Assembly: GCF_004801375.1 (NCBI RefSeq)
Contig: NZ_SSNZ01000005.1
Coordinates: forward strand, 124,001-188,000
DNA: 64,000 bases
Origin: Flavobacterium supellecticarium
GTDB lineage: Bacteria; Bacteroidota; Bacteroidia; Flavobacteriales; Flavobacteriaceae
Direction of reading: 5' to 3'
Part shown: piece after piece, positions 9,052 through 18,780 of the stretch
How the letters are laid out: the number at the start of each line of letters is the position of its first letter
Position numbering within the stretch: the first letter of the stretch is position 1
Translations under genes and position numbers: made by a program
Notes under the pieces: model-generated
Databases searched by the model: none
Seen by the model: the letters and a program-made list of their open reading frames with translations, nothing else
What the model was told of the DNA's origin: nothing

Positions 9052-11427
9052 ATGAAACTTTTATCGATTCTACTCCTTAGCCTTTTTTTCAGCCTAACCA
9101 CATTAGCACAAAACGGTACATTAAAAGGAACTGTAACCGACGAAAATAACAATCTGGTAGCACATGCCAATGTTATTATCGCAGAAAGCAACCAGTCAAC
9201 CATTACCGATACTTCCGGTAATTATGAATTTACCAATCTGAGCTACGGTAAATACACCCTTAAAATTACCAGTCTGTCTTATAAGACGGAAGTCATCATC
9301 GTTACCATCGATAAACCAGGTACTACGGTAAACTTCAAGTTAAAAGTGAACGAACAAATGCTGGACGAAGTGGAAGTATTTGGAAAGCGAAACAAACAAC
9401 CCGAAAAACTTCAGGCTTTAACGCGATTACCGTTAAAACCAAGTGAACAAATCCAGAGTATTTCGATCATCTCCTCCAAACTAATCGAGCAACAAGGAAA
9501 CCTGACGATTTCCGATGCAACCAAAAACGTACCGGGTGTATACACTTTTGCGACGTATGGCAATAAAAGAGAAAGTATGTCATCCCGTGGTTTCCGTGGC
9601 ATTCCGATCCTGAAAAACGGTGTTCGTGTAAATTCCGATTTTCGTGGTGTCGGTATTTTAACCGATGCCAGTGGTATCGATAATATCCAGGTATTAAAAG
9701 GAACCGCAGCCATTACACAGGGTGTTGCAACCGATATCGGAAGTCCGGGCGGCGTGATCAATATCGTTACGAAAACACCAAAATTCCAGTCAGGCGGAGA
9801 GGTTTCACTTCGCGGTGGAAGCTGGGGCTTGTTCCGTCCTACCTTTGATGTATATGGTCCTATCGATGATAACGAAAAAATCGCATTCCGTGTGAATGGT
9901 GCCTACGAAAGAAGCGACAGCTACAGAAGTATGATTTCCAGTGAACGACTGTATTTTAACCCGTCATTACAATGGAAAGCCAACGATAAAACTACAATTA
10001 CCGTAGAAATGGATTACCTTGACGATAGCCGGACTCCGGATTTAGGAACTGTTAATCTGGCCGGAAACGATATAAATGCTATTTACGATTTACCGCATGA
10101 TAAATTCCTGGGCTTTAAATCCGATCGTGTTTCGACTAAAAATGCCACCTATACGATTCGCGTTGACCGAAAATTAAATGATACTTTTTCATTACGTGCG
10201 GCTTACTTTAAATCGGATCTGGCACTTGACGATACCGGAGCCAGCTTGTCACAACTGGCATCAAGCTTTAACGAGCGCAAACGTTCCATTAGCAACAGTA
10301 CCCGAAAAGACGTAAACGATGTATTACAACTGGATTTAGTCGGACAAGATGTACAAACCGGTTTTGTAAAACATACGTTCCAGGCCGGTATGGATTATTC
10401 CAGCAGCAGCGTTTCGACAACCAATTCCAAATCGGTGGCCATTGACACGATCAATGTTTTCGGATCGATCCCTAATAATTACCCGACTCCAAACAGTGTA
10501 TTGCCTTTTGGTAGTTCCGAAGATTCTAAAACAAGAGCATTAGGCTTATTGGTTCAGGATATGATAACGTGGAACAAATGGTTAAAAACATTTGTCGGAT
10601 TGCGTTACAGCAGTGTTGAAATTACCAAATCGAGTACCGTGGGAACACAACGCAATGATGCCTGGAATCCGTTGGCAGGACTTATCATTTCCCCGACCCG
10701 AAATATTAACCTTTTTGGTTCCTATACCAATAGTTCCAATCCAAGAAGTGCCACTTTATTAAGTAAGGATGGTGAAGAACTGGGTAACGAAAGATGGGAT
10801 CAGTTTGAAGCCGGTTTTAAAACCACCTGGATTAACGACCGACTTCGTTTTAACCTGACCTTATTTAAGATCAACAACAAAGACATGAATCTTCCGGTTT
10901 ACGATGAAAACTGGGTAGCCACCGGTTATTATCAAAAAGGAGGTAATGACGAACGTAAAGGTATCGAAGTGGAATTATCCGGTAGAATTCTGGAAAATCT
11001 TGAAGTGATCACCGGTTACTCCTATATTGATGCCCAATACAAAGAACATACGGCGTATGTTTATAATTCATCGCCATTAAATACACCAAAGCATACTTTT
11101 AATGCCTGGGCTAACTATACGTTTACCGGAAATTTAAAAGGACTTTCACTGGGAGCCGGAGCCTACTATACCGGAAAAAGACCGATGAACGACTGGTCGG
11201 CCGGAGCGGTTACCCATGAAGGGATTGTTCCCGGGCAAAAACCGTTCGACATCGATGCCTATATGAATGTAAACGTTCAAGCCGCTTATAAATTTGACCA
11301 GCATTGGGGTGTTCGTTTGTTTATCAACAACATCTTTAACGAGATCGGTTATAATGCCTACCGAACATCGTTTATCAATCAAACCGATCCGAGAAACATT
11401 TCCGGTATGCTTACGTACCGCTTTTAG
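9052..11427 (+). CDS. TonB-dependent siderophore receptor
   Basis: Outer-membrane receptor of 791 aa, FhuA/FecA-like. It has a signal peptide of about 19 residues (ends TLA-Q), a CarboxypepD_reg-like domain (about 22-105), a plug with SISIISSKLIEQQ and SRGFRGIPILKNG (about 135-240), and a barrel ending in MLTYRF with a terminal Phe. The ferric-siderophore type is suggested by the plug (VLKGTAAITQGVATDIGSPGG). It stands alone between its operator and a terminator at 11442-11462. The siderophore itself cannot be named from the sequence. Confidence 0.9.
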   Translation: MKLLSILLLSLFFSLTTLAQNGTLKGTVTDENNNLVAHANVIIAESNQSTITDTSGNYEFTNLSYGKYTLKITSLSYKTEVIIVTIDKPGTTVNFKLKVNEQMLDEVEVFGKRNKQPEKLQALTRLPLKPSEQIQSISIISSKLIEQQGNLTISDATKNVPGVYTFATYGNKRESMSSRGFRGIPILKNGVRVNSDFRGVGILTDASGIDNIQVLKGTAAITQGVATDIGSPGGVINIVTKTPKFQSGGEVSLRGGSWGLFRPTFDVYGPIDDNEKIAFRVNGAYERSDSYRSMISSERLYFNPSLQWKANDKTTITVEMDYLDDSRTPDLGTVNLAGNDINAIYDLPHDKFLGFKSDRVSTKNATYTIRVDRKLNDTFSLRAAYFKSDLALDDTGASLSQLASSFNERKRSISNSTRKDVNDVLQLDLVGQDVQTGFVKHTFQAGMDYSSSSVSTTNSKSVAIDTINVFGSIPNNYPTPNSVLPFGSSEDSKTRALGLLVQDMITWNKWLKTFVGLRYSSVEITKSSTVGTQRNDAWNPLAGLIISPTRNINLFGSYTNSSNPRSATLLSKDGEELGNERWDQFEAGFKTTWINDRLRFNLTLFKINNKDMNLPVYDENWVATGYYQKGGNDERKGIEVELSGRILENLEVITGYSYIDAQYKEHTAYVYNSSPLNTPKHTFNAWANYTFTGNLKGLSLGAGAYYTGKRPMNDWSAGAVTHEGIVPGQKPFDIDAYMNVNVQAAYKFDQHWGVRLFINNIFNEIGYNAYRTSFINQTDPRNISGMLTYRF

Positions 11428-11441
11428 CAATACGTTACGAT

Positions 11442-11469
11442 AAAGGTCCTTTGCGGACCTTTATTATTT
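11442..11469 (+). terminator. rho-independent terminator
   Basis: Stem AAAGGTCC/GGACCTTT (11442-11449 and 11455-11462) with a short loop and a T-rich tail, just after the siderophore receptor. Confidence 0.75.
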
Positions 11470-11542
11470 TTGTCCCAAATGGATCAGAATACAATAACAA
11501 ATCTTTATGAATCGGATGATTCTGAAATACGGTAAAACTTTG

Positions 11543-11550
11543 TAACTTTG
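11543..11550 (+). promoter_or_regulatory. -7 promoter box
   Basis: TAACTTTG fits TAnnTTTG, 28 nt before the bacilliredoxin ATG. Confidence 0.5.
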
Positions 11551-11578
11551 CGTTCTAAACATCATAAAAAGAATTGTT

Positions 11579-11989
11579 ATGTATCCAGAAGAAATGGTAA
11601 AACCAATGCGTGCTGAATTATCAGAAGTTGGTTTTCAGGAATTATATAGTGCCCAGGATGTAGAAAATGCCCTTTCGAAAGAAGGAACTACCTTGGTAGT
11701 GGTCAATTCGGTTTGCGGTTGTGCCGCTCGAAATGCACGTCCGGGAGCTCGAATGAGCCTTGATAATGGTAAAAAACCAGATCAGTTGATCACTGTTTTT
11801 GCAGGTGTCGATAAAGATGCTGTTGATGCAGCACGTCAGCACATGTTCCCATTCCCACCTTCATCGCCAAGTATGGCTTTGTTTAAAAACGGAGAATTGG
11901 TGCATATGTTGGAGCGTCACCACATTGAAGGTCGCCCGGCAGAGATGATTGCCGAAAACCTAAAAGACGCTTATAACGAATACTGTTAA
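11579..11989 (+). CDS. BrxA/BrxB family bacilliredoxin
   Basis: Cytoplasmic thioredoxin-like protein of 136 aa in the YphP/YqiW (BrxA/BrxB) family, which removes bacillithiol from mixed disulfides. The diagnostic CGC motif is in VNSVCGCAARNARPG (about residues 46-48). Full length for the family, with its own promoter and a terminator on both sides. Bacillithiol itself is known in Bacteroidota, which fits. Confidence 0.9.
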   Translation: MYPEEMVKPMRAELSEVGFQELYSAQDVENALSKEGTTLVVVNSVCGCAARNARPGARMSLDNGKKPDQLITVFAGVDKDAVDAARQHMFPFPPSSPSMALFKNGELVHMLERHHIEGRPAEMIAENLKDAYNEYC

Positions 11990-12010
11990 TTTTGTTATAT
12001 AAAATAATAG

Positions 12011-12037
12011 AAACCACGTTAAAGCGTGGTTTTTTTA
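12011..12037 (+). terminator. rho-independent terminator
   Basis: Stem AAACCACG/CGTGGTTT (12011-12018 and 12025-12032) followed by seven Ts, after bacilliredoxin. It rules out the longer plsC reading frame that would begin at 12026. Confidence 0.85.
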
Positions 12038-12050
12038 TTTATTGATTATT

Positions 12051-12058
12051 TATCTTTG
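12051..12058 (+). promoter_or_regulatory. -7 promoter box of plsC-desaturase
   Basis: TATCTTTG fits TAnnTTTG, 18 nt before the preferred ATG at 12077. Confidence 0.5.
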
Positions 12059-12076
12059 CGCGAAATAGCCACAAGT

Positions 12077-12811
12077 ATGCAAAAAATAATTTCGTATCCG
12101 TTATCCGTTATTTACTATCTGTGTTTCGGATTATGTCTGGTGATTTTTCATCCGATCCAATGGATCTGCCTGAATGTTTTTGGCTATCAGGCGCATAAGA
12201 AGAGTGTGGATTACCTGAATTTCCTGCTAACCAAGTGTACCAATCTGCTTGGTACTACATATACCTTTGAACACCGCGAGCGCATTCCGAAAAATGTTCC
12301 GGTAATTTTTGTAGCCAATCATCAAAGTATGTATGACATCATTGGCATTATCTGGTACCTGCGTCGTTCGCATCCTAAATTCGTAAGTAAAAAAGAATTA
12401 GGGCGCGGAATTCCAAGCGTTTCATACAATTTAAGACACGGCGGATCCGTTCTTATAGATAGAAAAGATCCAAAGCAAGCCTTGCCAACTATTAAAGGTC
12501 TGGCAGAATATATTGAACAACACCACCGTTCGGCAGTAATTTTCCCGGAAGGAACCCGAAGCAAAACCGGCGCTCCGAAAAAATTCTCCGAAAACGGTTT
12601 GAAAATTTTATGTAAATATGCCCCATCAGCCTATATCGTTCCGATATCGATCAATAACTCCTGGAAAATGGCCCGTTTTGGACTTTTCCCGGTTGGATTG
12701 GGCAACCCTTTAAAATTCACTATTCACGAACCCTTTGCAGTAAAAGACTATTCCTTCGCGGAAATCATGGAAAAGACCGAAAATGCAGTGGTTCAGGGAA
12801 TAAAACACTAA
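12077..12811 (+). CDS. plsC: 1-acyl-sn-glycerol-3-phosphate acyltransferase
   Basis: PlsC-type acyltransferase of 244 aa, which makes phosphatidic acid at the inner membrane. The catalytic NHQSMYD (H-x4-D) and the glycerol-phosphate-binding FPEGTRS block are both present, with hydrophobic N-terminal helices. I chose the ATG at 12077 because the upstream in-frame ATG (12026) falls inside the terminator of the previous gene and before the -7 box. It lies four bases upstream of the acyl-ACP desaturase, which links both to membrane lipid synthesis. Confidence 0.9.
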   Translation: MQKIISYPLSVIYYLCFGLCLVIFHPIQWICLNVFGYQAHKKSVDYLNFLLTKCTNLLGTTYTFEHRERIPKNVPVIFVANHQSMYDIIGIIWYLRRSHPKFVSKKELGRGIPSVSYNLRHGGSVLIDRKDPKQALPTIKGLAEYIEQHHRSAVIFPEGTRSKTGAPKKFSENGLKILCKYAPSAYIVPISINNSWKMARFGLFPVGLGNPLKFTIHEPFAVKDYSFAEIMEKTENAVVQGIKH

Positions 12812-12815
12812 GATT

Positions 12816-13805
12816 ATGTCAATAAAAAATGTACGTCTGGAAGTGATGCAATTTCTGGAAAAGAACATCGACAGTTTTGTCGAGCAATATCTGTTGCCAA
12901 TAGAAAAAATATGGCAGCCAACAGATTTATTGCCCAATTCCGAAAAAGAATCCTTCCTTGATGAAGTAACCGAATTACGCGAAATCGCAAAAGAATTACC
13001 GTATGATTTTTGGGTAGTTCTGGTTGGCGATACTATTACCGAAGAAGCACTTCCCACTTACGAATCCTGGTTGATGGATGTCGAAGGTGTGTCACAACAC
13101 CCGGACAACGGATGGTCCAAATGGATCCGCCAATGGACTGGTGAAGAAAACCGACACGGCGATCTTTTAAATAAATACCTGTACCTTTCCGGACGTGTAA
13201 ATATGCGTGAAGTAGAAATCACCACGCAGCATTTGATCACCGATGGTTTCGATCCGGGAACCGACCGTGACCCGTATAAAAACTTTGTATTTACAAGCTT
13301 TCAGGAATTAGCAACATATGTATCGCACAACCGTGTGGCTCAGATTGCTAAAAAATTTGGTGATCACAAACTTTCCAAAATCTGTAAAATGATTGCCGGA
13401 GACGAAATGCGTCACCATCATGCCTATAGCGAGTTTGTAAACCGTATCTTTAAAGTGGATCCAAGTGAGATGATGATGGCTTTTCATTATATGATGAAGC
13501 AAAAAATCACGATGCCGGCACATCTGATCCGCGAATCAGGTGAACGAATCGGTACCGCTTTCGAACAGTTTTCAGAATCTGCACAACGTATTGGCGTGTA
13601 CACTTCTATGGATTATATCGATATTCTTCAGAAACTAATTCAAAAATGGGAGATTGATAAAATTTCCGGTTTGAACGATGAAGCCGAAAAAGCCCGTGAT
13701 TATTTAATGAAATTACCGGCACGAATGACACGTATCGCCGAGAGGATGGTCGTTTCTCAGGAACCGCATGTTTTTAAATGGGTACAACCGGCTATTATAA
13801 AATAA
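12816..13805 (+). CDS. acyl-ACP desaturase (stearoyl-ACP type)
   Basis: Soluble di-iron fatty acid desaturase of 329 aa, plant/actinobacterial DesA type, which introduces a double bond in acyl-ACP. Iron ligands are visible in EENRHGD (about residue 110) and DEMRHHHAY (about residue 195). It directly follows plsC and is closed by a terminator. Substrate chain length cannot be read from the sequence. Confidence 0.9.
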   Translation: MSIKNVRLEVMQFLEKNIDSFVEQYLLPIEKIWQPTDLLPNSEKESFLDEVTELREIAKELPYDFWVVLVGDTITEEALPTYESWLMDVEGVSQHPDNGWSKWIRQWTGEENRHGDLLNKYLYLSGRVNMREVEITTQHLITDGFDPGTDRDPYKNFVFTSFQELATYVSHNRVAQIAKKFGDHKLSKICKMIAGDEMRHHHAYSEFVNRIFKVDPSEMMMAFHYMMKQKITMPAHLIRESGERIGTAFEQFSESAQRIGVYTSMDYIDILQKLIQKWEIDKISGLNDEAEKARDYLMKLPARMTRIAERMVVSQEPHVFKWVQPAIIK

Positions 13806-13816
13806 TATAACCTATC

Positions 13817-13847
13817 AAAAATCCTTTCGCAACCGGAAGGATTTTTA
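13817..13847 (+). terminator. rho-independent terminator
   Basis: Stem AAAATCCTT/AAGGATTTT (13817-13825 and 13837-13845) after the desaturase. Confidence 0.7.
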
Positions 13848-13857
13848 AATTATACCG

Positions 13858-14505
13858 ATGATGAGTTTAATTGACAACACTATCCTTTTTGTAAAAAAAC
13901 AACTTGAAAATACCGAAGGTGGACACGATTGGTTCCATATCGAACGGGTTTACAAAAACGCCTTATTAATCGCTCAGGGTGAAAACTGCGATCTTACCGT
14001 GGTAAAACTCGGTGCACTCCTTCATGATGTGGCCGACAGTAAGTTTCACGATGGCGACGAAACGGTTGGGCCAAAAATGGCACGTGCTTTTCTGGAAAGT
14101 GAAAACACACCGGAAGAAACAATACAGCATGTGATCAACATTATTGAAAACATTTCGTTTAAAGGCGGAAATTTCGATCGCAAGTTCCATTCGAAAGAAC
14201 TCGATATAGTTCAGGACGCCGACCGACTGGATGCTATTGGTGCCATCGGAATTGCCCGTGCGTTTAATTACGGTGGTTTTAAAAACAGAACCTTACACAA
14301 TCCGAATATTCCGGTAAACCTCAACATGTCGAAAGAGGAGTACAAAAAAACGGAAGCGCCGACGATCAATCATTTTTACGAAAAATTATTGTTATTAAAA
14401 GATCGTATGAATACCGAAACCGGTAAAAAAATTGCACTGGAACGCCATCACTATATGGAAGGCTTTTTATCGCAGTTTTATGCCGAATGGGATGGCGAGA
14501 AATAA
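13858..14505 (+). CDS. HD-domain phosphohydrolase
   Basis: Cytoplasmic metal-dependent hydrolase of the YedJ-like HD superfamily, 215 aa. Metal residues are seen in HDWFHIERV (about 23-31), LLHDVADSKFHDGDE (about 58-72) and QDADRLDAIG (about 120-129). Two adjacent ATGs (13858 and 13861) can serve as the start. It stands alone between two terminators. The substrate is unknown; members act on nucleotides or phosphorylated metabolites. Confidence 0.8.
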   Translation: MMSLIDNTILFVKKQLENTEGGHDWFHIERVYKNALLIAQGENCDLTVVKLGALLHDVADSKFHDGDETVGPKMARAFLESENTPEETIQHVINIIENISFKGGNFDRKFHSKELDIVQDADRLDAIGAIGIARAFNYGGFKNRTLHNPNIPVNLNMSKEEYKKTEAPTINHFYEKLLLLKDRMNTETGKKIALERHHYMEGFLSQFYAEWDGEK

Positions 14506-14552
14506 AAACATCTTCTCTTTTTCAATTCCATCGCTACAAACTATAGTACAAT

Positions 14553-14578
14553 AAGCACCGGGAAACTGGTGCTTTTTC
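14553..14578 (+). terminator. rho-independent terminator
   Basis: Stem AAGCACC/GGTGCTT (14553-14559 and 14568-14574) followed by Ts, after the HD gene. Confidence 0.7.
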
Positions 14579-14615
14579 AATAATAAACCGTATTTTAGTG
14601 GTAAATCATCCCGTT

Positions 14616-15893
14616 ATGAGTTCGAAAATTGTCAAAGAATTACCCAAATTAGTTGATGCCCAAATCATCAGTCCGGAAACGGCAAAGGCTATCGAGCACT
14701 ACTACCGCAATAGTCCGGATACAAAATCGAACAGTCTGTTAACCATTTTTGGAGTCTTGGGTGCGATTCTGATCGGCCTGGGAATCATTCTGATTTTTGC
14801 ACATAACTGGGACGATTTACCTAAAACCGCTAAAGTTACGCTGGCCTTTCTTCCTCTTGTGATTTGTCAGTTTTTTACCGGTTATACCATCGTAAAACAA
14901 AAAAGTACCGTCTGGAAAGAAGTCACCGGAACCTTTTTATTTTTTGCCATTGGCGCCACAATTGCCTTGATCAGTCAGATTTATAATATTCCGGGAAATC
15001 TTGGTCATTTCCTGCTTACCTGGATATTACTATCCGTTCCGGTTCTTTATATTTTAAATTCGAATAGCCTGGCGTTATTACATCTTATTTTCGCTACTTA
15101 TTACGGTGTGGAAGTCGGTTATGGCAAATCCGGTTACCCCTGGTTATACCTGTTGCTTATCGTATTGTTTTTACCGCATTATTACCAGCTTTGCAAACAA
15201 CACTCCAAAAGTAATATCACATCCGTTTTCCATTGGTTGCTGCCGTTTAGTAGTACCATTATGCTCGGCGCCTTTTTTAGCGGAACCTCCCGTTTGGGCT
15301 TTCTGATTTACATTTCATTATTCGGGCTGTTTTACAATATCGGTACACTTTCTTTTTTTAAAGAACACCGCCTGATCAAAAACGGCTACCTCATTTTAGG
15401 CGTCCTCGGAACCAGTATTTTATCCCTGATTCTAAGTTCAAAATGGTTTTGGCTGGAATTTTATCAGGCCAATCATTCCAATACCAGTGATCTGATACTG
15501 CTTTTGTCTCTACAGATTACCTCCCTTATCCTGATAGGGCGCTATTTTCAAAAAAAGAAAAAAGACCTCCGGCAAATCAATGGTTTCCAAGTACTATTTC
15601 TGGTTTTTGACCTGATCTTTCTATTAGGGTTAACCAATAATCTTATCGGAATGATTCTAACCAACATTGTAGTTTTACTAATGGGCGCTTTACTGATCAA
15701 AAACGGTTCCCAACTATCCGATTTTACCATACTCAATTATGGTTTGATGGTAATTGCCGTACTGATCATCTGTCGCTTTTTTGATACCAATATTTCTTTT
15801 GTCATCCGGGGTTTACTCTTTATTGCTGTCGGTGTCGGATTTTTCTATGCGAATTATATTCTAGTACAGAAAACAAAAAATAACAGGTCATGA
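14616..15893 (+). CDS. DUF2157 membrane protein
   Basis: Polytopic inner-membrane protein of 425 aa with a soluble N-terminal DUF2157 segment (about 1-40, SPETAKAIEHYYR) and about 12-14 hydrophobic segments. An in-frame GTG at 14598 would add six residues; I prefer the ATG at 14616 because the family begins with such a helix. Its stop overlaps the ATG of the GDYXXLXY protein by four bases. The two families usually occur together. No biochemical role is established. Confidence 0.8.
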   Translation: MSSKIVKELPKLVDAQIISPETAKAIEHYYRNSPDTKSNSLLTIFGVLGAILIGLGIILIFAHNWDDLPKTAKVTLAFLPLVICQFFTGYTIVKQKSTVWKEVTGTFLFFAIGATIALISQIYNIPGNLGHFLLTWILLSVPVLYILNSNSLALLHLIFATYYGVEVGYGKSGYPWLYLLLIVLFLPHYYQLCKQHSKSNITSVFHWLLPFSSTIMLGAFFSGTSRLGFLIYISLFGLFYNIGTLSFFKEHRLIKNGYLILGVLGTSILSLILSSKWFWLEFYQANHSNTSDLILLLSLQITSLILIGRYFQKKKKDLRQINGFQVLFLVFDLIFLLGLTNNLIGMILTNIVVLLMGALLIKNGSQLSDFTILNYGLMVIAVLIICRFFDTNISFVIRGLLFIAVGVGFFYANYILVQKTKNNRS

Positions 15894-16447
15894 AAACAAA
15901 ACAGCTTTTACTCCTTTTTGGAATCGTTGCCCTGATACAACTCGCTGTTCCGGCTTCCATGATCTGGGATAACCAGCAAACCATCGAAAAAGGTACGGCC
16001 TATAAATTTAAAACCGCTCCGGTAGATCCGAACAATCCGTTTGTTGGAAAATATATCGCCTTACAATATACATTGGAATCCTTTCCGTCTAAAGATTCAA
16101 CCTGGGAAAGTGGCGATCCTGTTTATATTTATCTGACTAAAGATACGGATGGATTTGCCGCTATTAAAAAAGCCGTTAAAGCCAAAGATAAAAACAGTAT
16201 CGATGATTTTGTTGTGGCTAAAGTAAATTATGCTTTCGATGGAAACGTTCATTTTTCGTTTCCGTTTAACACCTATTATATGGAAGAAAGCAAAGCTTAC
16301 GATGCAGAAGTAACTTACCGGGAGCAAGCTCGCGATACGACTTCCTATCCAACCTATGCCGTTGTTCATATAAAAGACGGCAACGCAGTATTATCTGATG
16401 TGATCATCAAAAACATGCCGATCAAAGACTATGTTCGTAAAAAATAA
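15890..16447 (+). CDS. GDYXXLXY-domain protein
   Basis: 185-aa protein with one N-terminal membrane anchor (about residues 5-23) and an extracytoplasmic domain. The signature reads GKYIALQY (about 53-60), a variant of GDYXXLXY with Lys for Asp. It is translationally coupled to the DUF2157 gene upstream and followed by a terminator. The two proteins probably form one membrane complex of unknown function. Confidence 0.78.
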   Translation: MKTKQLLLLFGIVALIQLAVPASMIWDNQQTIEKGTAYKFKTAPVDPNNPFVGKYIALQYTLESFPSKDSTWESGDPVYIYLTKDTDGFAAIKKAVKAKDKNSIDDFVVAKVNYAFDGNVHFSFPFNTYYMEESKAYDAEVTYREQARDTTSYPTYAVVHIKDGNAVLSDVIIKNMPIKDYVRKK

Positions 16448-16449
16448 AA

Positions 16450-16482
16450 ACCCTTATCAAAACTGACAAGGGCTTCTTTTCT
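16450..16482 (+). terminator. terminator between convergent genes
   Basis: Imperfect stem CCCTTATCA/TGACAAGGG (16451-16459 and 16464-16472) with a T-rich tail, between the GDYXXLXY gene and the convergent crotonase gene. Confidence 0.6.
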
Positions 16483-16511
16483 CTTTATTCTTTTCTCTTT
16501 TTTATCTCCAA

Positions 16512-17294
16512 TTATTTCCCCGGAAAAGCCGCTTTTCGCTTTTCAAGGAATGCTGTTGTTCCTTCTTTAAAATCTTCGGTTCCAAAACATTCTCCGAAAG
16601 CCCGGATCTCCGTATGGTACCCATTTACACCTTCTTCAAATCCCGCATTTACCGACTGAATCGCTTTTCCGATCGCTACACTGGAATTTTTAGTGATTTT
16701 GGTTGCTATATTTTTAGCCAGATCCAGTAATTCCGCTTGTGGTACCACATGGTTCACCAATCCGTAGCTTAATGCTGTTGGTGCATCAATCATTCCGGCT
16801 GTCATGATCATTTCCATAGCACGCCCTTTTCCAATTAATTGTGGTAAACGTTGGGTTCCGCCATAACCTGGAATTACACCCAAAGATACTTCCGGAAGTC
16901 CCATTTTGGCATTATCGGATGCAATACGGAAATGAGCCGACATCGCCAGTTCCAATCCTCCGCCTAATGCAAATCCGTTTACTGCGGCAATAACCGGAGT
17001 TTCCAGATTCTGAACAAAATCGAAAAGCATTTCCTGTCCCTGTGCAGCCAGTCTTCCTCCTTCTTTAATTGAAAAATTAGCAAATTCCGAAATATCCGCT
17101 CCGGCAACAAAGGCCTTGTCACCACTACCCGTGATAATGATTACTTTTATCGATCGATCTTCATTTTCTGACTTAAAAGCTTTGTGTAATTCTTCTATTG
17201 TCGCCTTATTAAGGGCGTTTAACTTCGTAGGACGGTTAATCGTGATTACCGCGATTCCGTTTTCTCTTTCAATTGAAATGTTCTCGTAGTTCAT
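16512..17294 (-). CDS. enoyl-CoA hydratase/isomerase family protein
   Basis: Crotonase-fold enzyme of 260 aa. The oxyanion-hole and substrate region GDKAFVAGADISEF (about 58-71) and NGFALGGGLELAMSAHFRIAS (about 105-125) are intact. The two catalytic Glu are in GGGLELA and LPEVSLGVIPGYGGTQRLP. Short-chain enoyl-CoA hydratase is the likeliest activity. It lies 10 bases after the histidine kinase gene and is probably the last gene of the hemH operon, a link with no obvious metabolic reason. Confidence 0.88.
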   Translation of the reverse strand: MNYENISIERENGIAVITINRPTKLNALNKATIEELHKAFKSENEDRSIKVIIITGSGDKAFVAGADISEFANFSIKEGGRLAAQGQEMLFDFVQNLETPVIAAVNGFALGGGLELAMSAHFRIASDNAKMGLPEVSLGVIPGYGGTQRLPQLIGKGRAMEMIMTAGMIDAPTALSYGLVNHVVPQAELLDLAKNIATKITKNSSVAIGKAIQSVNAGFEEGVNGYHTEIRAFGECFGTEDFKEGTTAFLEKRKAAFPGK

Positions 17295-17304
17295 AATCTG
17301 ATTT

Positions 17305-18780
17305 TTAGGTGTTTATGATTGGTAATGTTACCAAAAACACGGTCCCTTTTCCATCTTCGCTCTGGAAGGTAATGGTTCCGTGATAATTCTCTACAATATT
17401 CTTAATAATTCCCAATCCTAATCCCATACCACTGGTTTTAGTCGTGAATTTTGGTTCGAAAATACGATTTTTATGCTCCATACTTATGCCTACACCATTG
17501 TCTTTAACAATAATTTTAGCATTGTTGTTTTCTTTGTAAACCTTTACTTCAATTTTTGGTTCCGGCTCGGTTTCCGGAATGGCCTGTATCGCATTTTTAA
17601 CCAGATTCGTAATAATACGTATTAACTGTGTACGGTCGATTTTTGTAATAATTTCTTCCTGTTCCGCTTCAAAATAAATATAGTATTCATTGAAAATCTC
17701 CAGTGCCAATCGGACAACTTTTACCACATCGAGTGTTTCATTTTGCTGTGCCGGCATCGATGCAAAATTCGAAAAAGCTGATGCTACCGAACTCATCGTA
17801 TCGATTTGCTGGATTAATGTTTTTGAATAATCGTCTACTTTTTGATTGACATTCGGGTCGTTCGGATCGAACTTACGTTGAAAGCTCTGAACCGTAAGAC
17901 GCATCGGTGTCAGTGGATTTTTAATTTCATGAGCCACCTGTTTGGCCATTTCACGCCAGGCTTGTTCCCGTTCACTTTGCGCCAACTTGACCGCACTTTC
18001 TTCCAATTTGTCTACCATTCCGTTATAGGCCGTAATCAGGGAAATAATCTCTTTACTACTCGAAGCTTCAATCGGGATTTTTTCGTTTTTCTTATTAAAA
18101 CGAGTGTCAAAAATTCGCTCACTAATTGCCTGTAACGATTTGGTAATATAACTCGACAGGAAGTACGCCAGCATAATCGAGGTGAGCAACATAAAAAAGT
18201 AAACCTGTCCAAAACGGATCAGGAAGTTTTTTACTTCGTTTTCATAGAAGCTGGTTTCTTCCGGATACGGTAAATTCAGAATCCCCAATGGTTTGAATTT
18301 GGTGTCTTTCAGGTAACTGTAGGACGAGCGATACCGTTGCCCGTCTATTTGTTTCAAGTCGACAAAGCGTTTGCTGGTTGACGATTGTATGATTTTTAAA
18401 ATGATTGGCGAAATGGGACGCGCTAAACTATCGATCGAGAAGTTCCCTTTGGACGAAATCAGCAGGTTCCCTTTCAGATCGTGGATATTGATTTCCAGTG
18501 CATGAATATTGGCCAATTCCTGGATTTTGTCTTTAAAAATTAACGGCAGATTTTCTGTTGTTAACGGATAGGTTGTCGTAGAAAGGATATAATTGATGTG
18601 CTGCGTAATCGCATCTTCTTTCCGTTCCAATCGGTCCTGATGGTAAATCCGGGCTTCTTTTCGGAACTGATAAATCGACACGGTAGCGATCAAAACCGAC
18701 GCAATCAGCGTAAGACAAATCATCGAGAAAAAAATCCGGACTTGTAATGATAATTGCGTTATTTTGAAATCTTTGAACAT
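17305..18780 (-). CDS. NtrY-like sensor histidine kinase
   Basis: Membrane sensor kinase of 491 aa. TM1 is at about residues 15-38, then comes a periplasmic domain of about 150 residues and TM2 at about 190-212. A HAMP-like linker is followed by the H-box AHEIKNPLTPMRLT (about 285-298) and an ATPase domain with the N-box NLVKNAIQ, the G1 motif DNGVGIS and the G2 motif GMGLGLG. No response regulator gene adjoins it. Its ATG abuts the hemJ stop directly, so it is translated with heme genes. A heme- or redox-related signal is possible but inferred from position only. Confidence 0.9.
   Translation of the reverse strand: MFKDFKITQLSLQVRIFFSMICLTLIASVLIATVSIYQFRKEARIYHQDRLERKEDAITQHINYILSTTTYPLTTENLPLIFKDKIQELANIHALEINIHDLKGNLLISSKGNFSIDSLARPISPIILKIIQSSTSKRFVDLKQIDGQRYRSSYSYLKDTKFKPLGILNLPYPEETSFYENEVKNFLIRFGQVYFFMLLTSIMLAYFLSSYITKSLQAISERIFDTRFNKKNEKIPIEASSSKEIISLITAYNGMVDKLEESAVKLAQSEREQAWREMAKQVAHEIKNPLTPMRLTVQSFQRKFDPNDPNVNQKVDDYSKTLIQQIDTMSSVASAFSNFASMPAQQNETLDVVKVVRLALEIFNEYYIYFEAEQEEIITKIDRTQLIRIITNLVKNAIQAIPETEPEPKIEVKVYKENNNAKIIVKDNGVGISMEHKNRIFEPKFTTKTSGMGLGLGIIKNIVENYHGTITFQSEDGKGTVFLVTLPIINT

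Noticed and set aside
12026..12076. Longer start for plsC
   Set aside because: It lies within the terminator stem and before the -7 box of that gene.
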